Shown here in pieces: positions 53,801-64,000 of a DNA stretch of 64,000 nt. Both the position numbers and the translations under genes were made by a program. The notes under the pieces are model-generated. The model was not told the DNA's origin. It ran no database searches and saw only the letters and a list, made by a program, of their open reading frames with translations. The DNA comes from Struthidea cinerea (lineage: Eukaryota; Chordata; Aves; Passeriformes; Corcoracidae), in contig VZTI01005056.1 of NCBI GenBank assembly GCA_013397865.1, positions 187,680-251,679 of the forward strand, in the 5' to 3' direction. Each line of letters opens with the position of its first letter. The stretch's first letter is position 1.

Positions 53801-56800
53801 AAAGAAATTATGAGTACTTTAATCTAAAATTGTGATATACAAGTATCTAAACAAAGTCTTTCTTGGTTTTGACTTCAGCTAAAACAAAATACAAGAAACT
53901 CAACCTGCATGAGGTTTTGAAAACAAAAGCATAACACAATAGCACAATAGCAGAGAAATACAGAACCGATAGCTTAATTTCTATTAAAGAAACTACAAAT
54001 GAAAAATTGAAAGAACCATAGAAGTAAATAATGTTAAGATTTAGACCTAGTCATATTTCCTAAAGATATTTTTCCATGGCTTTTTTAATATTTACCATCA
54101 CATAGTGAACTCCAAAGGCCTACTGACATGCATTCACTGTACTGAATTGAGTTATAATTGTAGTGTTCACTGTAGCATACACCACAGTCAATGAGTTGTA
54201 ACTAAAGTACACAAAAAAGTTTCAGTTTAGATATTATCTGGGAATTACATTCAGCAAGCATCTAGAATTTTTTTAAGGAGGCATTATATTTCAAAATCTT
54301 TTTCTATAAAAAAGATAGCTGCATTTTACATAGCTGTCTCTTATTTTAGGAAGAAAAGCAATGAATTTAACAGATCACACTTACCACAGATTCCCAGCAA
54401 TATGGTCTGTCTGAAGATTCACATAGTCACGTTTGTGGGAATGTTCATACATGAAAGTATCTAGGAAATGGCATTTCTTCTGCAGTTTTACTTTTAGCAA
54501 AAAGTTTCTTTTAAGATTTAAATAAATGTTAGGAAATTCTTCATAATACTATGATTCAATAAAATAATATTTTTAAAAATATTTGAGCCATTTCTCTCCC
54601 ACTTTTTTCTTTATGCAAAGGAAACTAACTAACATTTTCTAACTTAACTTTTACATTGCCAAAAGTTAACAAAATGTTGCAATGTTTAAACTGTAGCCAG
54701 CGGAAAAACATATTAAATAAAAATGGTGTATAATGTTTGGTTGTTTTTATAAAGCTTCAAGAACATATTCTAATTGGTACTAGAGAGATTTTGCAACATA
54801 ATTAGTTACAAAAATTTACACAGTCTGATTTTGTTCAAAACAATATTCTCTTAAAACTTAAACTTTTCAGAGCACTTCACTGTTGCCAGACATAGCACCT
54901 GGTTAATCACATGGCACCTTTTTGTGAGGATTTTTTTTATTTTTCAGTCAAATACCTGTCCTTCTCCAAAATTGTCTCTATATGATCTGCATAGTCAAGC
55001 TGACAATGAAAACCTTTAAAATTAGTTTTAAAAAGCATTCTTGACATGAATGAAACTATACACTGCTATTTTATTGATATTTGAGTGAAATGGTATTATC
55101 AGCAAGATAAAAGGAATGAATAAAAGAAGTAATCTCAAAACACTGAATAGAAATTTTCTCTAGCACCCACTTAACTTTGCTACTGTTTAACACCTCACAG
55201 AGCATGCTTTGCAAGCAGACACCAAGTAGAACGATTTAAAGATACCTCTGACTGCAAGGCCAAATCTGACAAAGAGGAACAATAAAACAGAATTTCATAC
55301 TGCTTTTTATTTCTCTTCAGTATATATTCATTATGTTGGTATCTTAAGAGAAATGAGTCAAAATTAGCACTGATGCATAATGCTCTTGTTCAGTAATTTC
55401 ACTGGAGAAGAAATCAGAACCAACAAACCTGACAAATCTCCAAGCACACTTTCTGCAAACAGCCTTAGAAAAAGCCACTGAATGTGGTTTGTGGATTTAC
55501 ATATAGCAGCTTTAGTCAGATTTCTGTGCCAGGAGATGAAACTATGCTGGAGAGATATTTTAGCCTAGAGAGAGCACTATCGTAAATGCTTCTATAGGAC
55601 ATAGATCTAGAGGGATTTATACATTCTACATTCTAGTTATTAATTTTACACATATTCAGGAAAATAAAGGGAATAAATATTTTAAAAAGGTAAAAAGTAG
55701 TAAGATGCAGACAAGTCAAATGATCACTTAAATCCAGAGATCACTGGTCCATGGAAATTAATATCCTCTCTTCAGGTTGTTTAAAATGTTGAACAACTTA
55801 GTAATTGCATCTGCACAAAACTTTTACATAAAAAAGTATCAAAATCTGTGATCAGTCTCTTTGAAACTCCACCAGTACCTACCAATGAAACAGCTTACTC
55901 ACTTCATATAGTTAATGACAGCAGATATCCTTTAGTGCTTTAGGACTTTCCATTCTCAAAAGAACTCAGCACTCATTTCAATTGACTTGCTACTTACTGA
56001 TTAAAAGAACTAATATTTATTTTCCTGATCAGTTTTTTATATTTACTTAAAAGACTTTTACAAAGGAAAAACACTTAAAAAAAGATACAGTGCTGACTCA
56101 ACCCTCTCTCCCTTTTTTACAGCCAAATTGAGCTCAAATACCAAATTAAGAAATTTACTTTTACCAGAACCTAAAAGAAAATCACGCATAAATCTTTATT
56201 CTGCAAAAACATCCACTGGTGATGATCCAGTATAAAACAAATTAAAAAACCGGTTGCATTTAGTAACTCCTCCAAAAGGAACAGGAATCTTTTCAGGTAA
56301 CTTCAGTGGCTTTTCAGCTTTTTTCAGCTTCAGCTGGCTTACCAACCTCCTTTGTGATGTCAGCTTGGCATGGACTCTGCCACCACAATTCACCAGAGAG
56401 CTGAGTTTTATGGTTACACACAGTGACCATCAGCATACTATTTCAAGAAAAGTGATATTCAGGAAAGTTTTTAAATTGATACTGCAAAGAGAATTTATTT
56501 TAATTTTTGTACATACAAAGGCGGTCAATGATCCTCCACAAAAGAGTTTAACAAAGCAAATGTCCAGTTAAACTGACCTTTTGGAGTCTTCCAGCTTTTC
56601 TTAAGCCCCCAATGCGCTTATTCTTTCATTCGTTAAAAATTTTGCAAGAGCCATCAGTAACATGACACTCTGAAACTTCATCACCTAGAAACCAAATTTA
56701 GAAACTTGAAATGAAAAATGCAATCTTATGAAACTGCCACCAATTATTTTATCATATCACAGTGCTATGTACACTTAAGATACTTGTTAATAATTTGTAC

Positions 56801-58365
56801 CAGTTATTTTTTCACTGTATTCAGTTAGGGTAAAGGAATGACACTCAAGCATCTGACTTCATCTTTCAGTATATTTTCTGGTAAAGAAATGAGTTGTAAA
56901 ACTCCCAATTTCCTATATTTTGAAAACCATGTATTAACTACAAGTGGATAATCTGCTAAATTGTTTTCTATTGATTACGAAATGTGCAATTTCTCTGCAT
57001 AGAGATATCTGAGTATGAAGCATCAGTGGCTAGATTTTCTTATTAAAACATCAATGCTTTTGGTACACACTTTGTTTATCTAAAATGACCTGAAGGTCTG
57101 AAACTTGTTCTCAAACACTTAGCAAGCCAATCTAGCAAACTGTCAGCAGGCAAGGATTCTGTGCATGTGCAGGCATATCAGACTTATTATATATCAAAAG
57201 GCACCATCCATAAGAATGCAGTCTGTCAAAAAGCAGTATTTTTCATTATGTATTTTATGAATTAACACATTTAATTCTTCAATACTGTCAGGATGACTTT
57301 TATAAGAACTAAATAATAAACTTCTGAATCATTTGAGAAATTAGCTTGCCTAAGATGAAAAATTTTGATGTATCTTTTAAACAATTAAGCTTTAATTACT
57401 CAAAATTTAAGGAGAGAATTTTTCCCAAATGTCATTCAATAAAGTCTACTTTAGAGCATTTGTTAATTTTTCATTTCAAAGAAATGGATGAGATCAGTTA
57501 AAGAAAGTTTAATTAGTGATTAAAGTCGCCTAAATTTAGCTCCTGCTAAGTTGCTTTGATTACTTTTGGAAAATACTGAAGAGTACTATCTTTATTTAGT
57601 ATGCATATATAACTAAGAATAATTTGCTTTTCCTCTGTCAGCTACTTAAATTCTCAATCCTTGAGGTAACAGAACATCAAATTACAATCCATTACTGATT
57701 AGTCATTTTAAAAATTATAATCTTTAAACTAGACAAAAATTTATTGCAGTAATTTTTGTGTAATAAATGTAAACCTGGTTTTCAGGTACAATTGTTGATT
57801 TAAATTCAATATTTGAATGACAGTGTCATGCAATAAAGAGATAACTAATAACTATGCTAATTTTATTTAGTATTCCACTGAGACCCATCGTTTTCAATCA
57901 CTGAGGACGACTGATGGCAAGTAGAAGAGGTGAAAAGACAGAGTAAAGGAAAAAAAGACCTCTTTTTCCCTGAAAAACAGAACTTTTAAAGTTGTATTTT
58001 GAATCTTAAAAAAAACCTAACAACATGACTACATAGGATGTAAGGAGATTATGTACTCCACTGCTTTACCCAAAGTAGTCTCTGTTAATTTCCATTAGGT
58101 TATTTCAGGTTTGTTTTTTTTCTTTTTTTTTTGAGGGGTAGGTTGGGTTGGGGGCCAACAGTGCAAAGTGGTATAATATTCTTTTTACTATTCTTGGCCC
58201 GAATGCTCATGCTCCACAGCACTTGGGCTTAAAGTCTTAAGACCTGTATTCTTGGACTTCTTTCCAGTTAGGGTTCACTCCTGTGGGTTCTTCATATTTA
58301 CAGGAAAGCAGGAAGACTGGATAATGTCCCTTATCTCTGATTACCAGCTCAGGGATCTTAGGCAC

Positions 58366-58418
58366 TACATTAATAAGGACTATTAATACATTAATAAGGA
58401 ATATTAATACATTAATAT
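58366..58418. repeat. Tandem repeat, 21-base unit, about 2.5 copies
   Basis: Copies start at 58366 and 58387 (tacattaataagga followed by ctattaa or atattaa) and a third begins at 58408 and stops after about ten bases. Slippage duplication in AT-rich intron. Confidence 0.85.
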
Positions 58419-61009
58419 TCTTCGCTATTCCTGTCTATCAGGACTTCTCAAGCACTTTCCAACTTTTCCATCCTATAGGTCTCAAGTGTCACTATTTTCT
58501 GTTTTTTCCTGATTACTTCTTTTTAAGCAGTCACTCAGGCACAAATAATGAGTTTTCATCTTTAGTAGCTTTTCCTAGAGGACTTTAAAGTTGATGGAAC
58601 TTTTTGAAGCAATTGCATCCAGTGTTAGTTATCCCTAAACTAAGTTCAAATATGCAGGTAACTCATGACACTGTGGTCCAGGTGATACCCTAAATGCTCT
58701 TCTAAAACACTGCTCAATGATTGGCACCAAAATCAACAACTGAGCCCTTAGAAGAATTACCACAAATTAGAGTGATTTTACTTTGCAATTTAAGTTTCTA
58801 CTAATTCATTATAATTTTAACACCAATGAGAAGTTTTGAACCAGAATATTATCTTCAAAATTCCATTTGATTTTTCCATTGAATTAAAAAGCAGTGATTA
58901 GGCAAAATGAGCTAGTTCTGCTTGACCAAATAAATCATGTCTATTTAATAAAATTTTTTTCTATAGTGTAGTTCTCTACTTTAAAAATATTGTTATGAAG
59001 TTGTCACCTAAATTAAGCTATATTGTATCTACTATTTTGTACTTATCCATAGAGGTGTTTACCCCAACTATGAAGAAATTAAGTCCAAATTTGTCATCAT
59101 TAATAATCCTTCAGGTACACATGCACAGACTATTTAATACCTTGTGTTCTTATTATTACTATAGCTATTACTGAAGCATGGGCAAATGCCAAGTTTTTAT
59201 TATACAGAACACAATTTCTTCAAGTCTTCTGAAAATCCCCAGGTCCTCGAAGAGAGCCTGTTAATGGTTTATAAAAATTTTATGTAGTTTGTTATGTGCT
59301 CTAGGACAAGTGTCATCAGGCTTTGTCAATTTGACTACATCAAAATAATCCTCAACCTGTTCCTCTATTCAAAAATACTTGTCCTTTCTTCTTTTAATAA
59401 TTAATTACAATTCAACTTTTTGTGAAGATAAACAAAACAAGGAATCAAGGAAAAAGTTTTCATCTTCATGTCTCACTTGTTTTTTAAAAGGACATAACAA
59501 AATGTCAATAGAGGACATTACACAATATTTTTAGTGAGCCTATCTTCTTCCCAAGCTGGAAAAAACAAAAGGTACATCAATCTAAGGAAGTTTTCACATG
59601 TGTGCTTTTAAAGACATAAACAGTATTTTTGCAGCATTAAGCCCCATAGCACCTAGAAACTCAGGCAAAACTCATTAATCAAAATTAAACACAATGATTT
59701 CTTGCACCTAATAACAGAATGATATTCCAGGTTTCCCAGCTTAACACTGAACTATATTAATTACAGTAAGATGGATCTTCGTTTAAGTCTTTTTGCCAAT
59801 TAAGATAATATTTGCCTTCCACATTACCATAAATATATAAAATTCACTCAAATAAGCCTTAAGTTTATTTTTAAGACTGGACCTAATCCCAAGTCTGAGT
59901 TCAAATTTCTAAATTATTTTAGTATGATAAAAGCTTAAGAGAGTATACTCTTGCATTCCTTGTCCATTATTATTTATTGTTGTAGCTTTCAGATGAAGAG
60001 TCTCATGACCTGGAGTAAGATGAAAATAAGTAGCAGTATGTATTTCAGCAGAACAACTGGGCAGTCTTGAATGTGCCCTACAAAGGAACGTGAAGCTTGC
60101 TACCATATAAGCATTAGGCCTTGAAAATGTGGTTTCAGACAAGCCTGCATATTACACTTCTACTTTAAAATGAAATGTTCCATGTAGTCTATGGAAAGAA
60201 AGCTTATCAAATCTTCTTGTTATTAAAGATACTGGATGAAAGTGCCACTGACATAAAATCACAACAAAAAAATGGGCAAGAAAAATGTTTGATATTTAAA
60301 ACATTTACAGATATGGCTATTTGATTACTCCTAACCATATATATATGTCAAACACAAAGAACTCATTAGTTTTTAAAAATATACTGGATTTACCGGTTTT
60401 CAAATAATGTACAATATACAGAAAAAACCCACCAATTTACTATTTATTTACTAATAGGGACAAGAAACAACTTACATTTAATTAAAAAAAGAAAATGCTT
60501 AATCCACAATTAATAAAAATCAATTATTCCATCATAGAGAATCACAGGAGTAAGTGTAATACAAGATTTTCATTTTCTTCCACAAACCTTGCATTATTAG
60601 GGAAAACACAACTTCTCTTACATTATTGATTCCTTCCATTTTTCAGTGAGCTCATTCAAGCTGTCAAACCTGAGGTCCTACTTGACTACACAAAAGATGC
60701 ACGAAGCTGAATATACCATACCTGGGAAAAGGGCCATCACTGATAAAACACAAATACTATTAAAATCACTGCAAACACAAACTGAAACTAACAAAAAGGA
60801 TTAAAAGTATAAACACTGGATAACTTATGTTTGCTGAATGCCATTCCTTTTTTTTCTGTCCTCTAAAATCCGTTATTTTAAACAAATTGTCCAGCATGAA
60901 AATAAAAGCGTGACATGCTAGAACAGAGATTATAATTTAGTTGCTAGAATATAAAAGTTATAATTAAATCTAAAATTAATTGGAATACCTAAGTTTAAGC
61001 ATAGTAAAT

Positions 61010-61152
61010 AAGCCTGATGGAGTTCAAGAAGCATTTGGACAATGCTCTCAGGCACACGGTGTGATTCTTGGGGCTGTCCTGTGCAGGGCCAGGAGCTGGA
61101 CTTTGGTGACACTTATGGGTCCCTGCCATCCAGCTCAGAATACTCTGTGATT
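61010..61152 (+). mobile_element. CR1 LINE fragment, 3' end, + orientation
   Basis: Reads GATGGAGTTCAAGAAGCATTTGGACAATGCTCTCAGGCACACGGTGTGATTCTTGGGGCTGTCCTGTGCAGGGCCAGGAGCTGGACTTTG in separate matching blocks, ending TCAGAATACTCTGTGATT, a classic CR1 tail. Only about 140 bases remain. Confidence 0.92.
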
Positions 61153-64000
61153 TTTCTCCTTCCCTATTTGTTTCCATGACTGTTTAGTGAAAACCAGACT
61201 GTTTTTTGACATTAGGAACTATAGCATTTAAGGATCATCTTCTAGTACATTGACACATGGCAAAAAACCTCATATAGTGAGTTCATATATTTCATAGAAT
61301 CATAGAATGGTTTGGGTTGGAAGGAACCTTAGAGATCATCTAGTTCCAACTCTGTTGCAATAGACAGGGACACCTTCCACCAGACCAGGTTACTCAGAGC
61401 ACCATCCAATCTCACCTTGAACACTTCCAAGGATGAGGTGTCCACAACTTCTCTGGGCTACCTGTTCCAGTGCCTCAGCACACTCAGAGTAAAGAATTTC
61501 TTCTAACTTAAACCTACTCTTTTTTATTTTAAGACCGTTCCCCCTTGCCCCATCAGTACATACCCCCATGAAAAGTCCCTCTACAGCTTTCTTGTAAGCC
61601 CCCTTTAGGCACTGGAAAGCTGCTCTTAGGTCTCCTCAGAGCCTTCTCTTCTCCAGGCTGAATATCCCCAACTTTCTCAGTCTGTCTTCATATGAGAGGT
61701 GCTCCAGTCCTGTGATCGTGTTTGTGGCCTGCTCTGGGCTTGTTCCAAGAGGTCAACTTCTTCCTTGTGCTGGGGGCTCCAGAGCTGGAGGTCTCAAACC
61801 TGGATTTCTCCTATAGCAGGCAGTTCTTCATTCCCCCAATCCCTGCTTTCACCTGCTGCAACATGGGTGGTGTGGCTGAAGCACTTGCTGGTGAAGCCTG
61901 GGGAAAAAACCATGCTGAGTTTGTCAGTCTTCTCCACAACCTGGGTAACTAGTTCTATCATTCCTAAGAGGACCCATTATTTTCCCTAGTCTTTCTTTTG
62001 TTGCTGATGCACCTAAAGAAGCTTTTTTTGTTTACACTTCATATCTTTGGCTGGATTTTCTTCTGATAGTGTTTTAGCCTTCCTACTCAGATCCATGGCT
62101 GTTTGATTTCTCTGTTTTCTTCCTCCCAGGCTACCTCTCCCTGATTCTGTTCTCTGAAAGCTACCTGTTTAAGATTGTCCAGGAGCTTCACGTTCATCCA
62201 TGCAGGCCTCCTGGCATTCTTCCATGCTTTCCTCTTTGCAGAGATGCGATGTTCTTCAGTCTGGAGGAGACATTCCTTGAATATACCTTGGGTACCTCTT
62301 CCCATGGTACTCTAGCAAGAAAATCCCTAGTGAGGCCAAAGTCTGCTCTCCTGAAGGCCAGGGTAGTAAGCTTGCTGTATGCCCGCCTGCCTGCTCCAAG
62401 GATCTTGAACTCCAACATTTCATGGTCACTGCAGCCAAGGCTGTCCTTGAGCTTCACATTCCTCACCAGCAGCTTCTTGTTGGTGAGAACAAGATCCAGC
62501 ATAGACACCTCTACTTTACGGCTCATCTACCCCTTGGAGCAGAAAGTTGTCATTTATGGATGTACATTTATACCTGTACAACATACACCTGCATCCACTG
62601 GTTTTTTAACTGTGTTAGAAATGATGCACTCCAGATATTAAAATACAGGTGTAGAGAACTCAAGCAGAAGCTCACAGTTCAGTAACTTATTACTCACACA
62701 TATAGGCACAGTCATGGTTCAACATTTCCACTGGATTTCATAAGTCTGATAACAAGTTTGTTGAGCCCTTTAAGTTAATAATTAGTTTCATATAATCAAT
62801 TGACGCACTTCTGCAGAATTTTCTAGGGAAAATAAATTACTAAAATATACAATTATAATTACAAAGATTCAACTCCATGTAAAGCTTGACAAAGCTCAAA
62901 ACATCAAAATTTGAAAATGATTACCCCAATGCAAATTAGGAGCATCTTCCAGGGAAGTTCCTGAGATTCAATATTTTAGTATACATTTACATAAAAATAT
63001 CTTATGCTAAACCAACTTGAAAATGCTTAAATATAAAAAATAGTCTTAAAATTATTATTAAAAATTAAGATCAGTTCCATATAAAATAGTCATGGTTGAA
63101 CAAGATGCTTACATTGCAACTCTTGCAGGTCTTATTTCATCTTCATCACTGCACAAGTTAGAAATTGCTACTCAAATATTTTTTTCCACCAGAAATTTTA
63201 CACCAGAGATTTTATGATCCTAACTGCAATTTTAGTAACAATTTTTACTTGTGAAATAAAAATAGTTTGAACAAGGGAACCTATGATGAGGATTTACTAA
63301 TAAACAATTTACAGAAGTACCACAACAGGTAAAACAGAAAGACCTTGTTTTCTTAAACAGATTTTGAAGAGCAACAGAAAGTTAGGAGATCAGGAGAAAA
63401 GAAGGCTCAACATTACTTTTGTTGTGTATAGAGAGCAGTTTCCTTATCTCTTACGATGTTGTGTTTATAAGGTATGCGAAAACAAATAGGTGTTCTTCTG
63501 GAGTCTATGCACTCATTTATTTTACTCAATAATGAAGTCAGTACCACAGTATTTTCTTCTTTTGGTGTATTTCTGAAATATTTTTTCTTTTGGAATGGCA
63601 GTTCATTTTGCAATTTAGTTGCATTAGTATATCTAATGCAGTATGATATCTTTTGATTTTCCAGCTCTGTGTAGTAACTTACCAGCAGTATGAGCACAGT
63701 AATCCACGTTGTTGTAGGATTTTTCATGAGCATGATGTGGCAGCCTATTCACATCATCAGAATCTAGAGCTTCTCCAGTGTCGTCTTTTTCACCACCTGA
63801 TATATTTAATGGTATGCTTCCAGGATGTTTAGCTGGTTTGATTTTTTTCTTTACTGGAAAATCATTCACTAAAATAGACTTCTTCCTACTTTTCTTAGTA
63901 GTATTATGTAGCTCACAGAAACTCACATCATGTAGGTCCATGCTTGTAAAAGAGTCTTTGCAACAAACTTCAGGAGGATTCTGTGATTCGTTTGGTACTT

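Larger units (their letters stand above)
42808..63682 (-). other. MCPH1: MCPH1 intronic region with at least one unplaced small exon
   Basis: About 20.9 kb between the central exon and the 38-base exon. The central exon ends in phase 1 and the 38-base exon starts in phase 0, so direct splicing would break the frame. In human about 37 residues (SVKN...GRGKK) are encoded between them. At least one exon must therefore lie here. The best candidate is 46673-46753. The region also holds a solo LTR (44297-44673), three CR1 copies, a poly-A run at 50831-50848 and a 21-base tandem repeat at 58366. The rest is AT-rich sequence in which I see nothing else. Confidence 0.8.

Overview
The window is from a vertebrate nuclear genome, almost certainly a bird. 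It is AT-rich, its genes are split into short exons with GT-AG splice sites, and its dominant interspersed repeat is CR1, the main avian LINE, with typical 3' ends of the ATTCTATGATTCT type. No prokaryotic gene, CRISPR array, rRNA or tRNA is visible. The species cannot be fixed from the sequence alone.

Left part (1 to about 29.5 kb, + strand): the angiopoietin-2 gene ANGPT2 from inside its first intron to its stop codon. Eight coding exons (exons 2 to 9) join in frame, with exon lengths 156, 122, 233, 128, 102, 167, 131 and 161 bases, giving 399 residues plus a stop. They encode the coiled-coil half and the complete fibrinogen-like, Tie2-binding half. Exon 1 (signal peptide and super-clustering region, about 97 residues by comparison with the 496-residue human protein) lies upstream of the window. 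A 3' UTR with two candidate polyadenylation signals follows.

Right part (about 33 to 64 kb, - strand): the microcephalin gene MCPH1, read from high to low coordinates. The 3' end of its large central exon lies at the right edge. A 38-base exon, a 163-base exon carrying most of BRCT2 and a 78-base exon finishing BRCT2 follow. At least one exon between the central exon and the 38-base exon was not firmly located; 46673..46753 is the best candidate. The last visible MCPH1 exon (33202..33279) ends 4.8 kb beyond the ANGPT2 stop codon, and the BRCT3 exons must lie off the left edge. ANGPT2 therefore sits on the opposite strand inside a late MCPH1 intron, the same nested arrangement as in human.

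The rest is intronic. It holds nine recognisable CR1 fragments, including a roughly 1.26 kb internally deleted copy and two copies with their 3' ends facing each other at 61.0 to 62.6 kb. It also holds one well-delimited solo LTR with target-site duplications (44297..44673), a more decayed LTR-like block near 4 to 4.7 kb, a perfect 19-base inverted repeat in ANGPT2 intron 4, and a few short tandem duplications. No new multi-gene system is evident. The items most worth a second look are the unresolved MCPH1 exon, the exon-like open segments in the 45 to 47 kb MCPH1 intron, the solo LTR and the hairpin.
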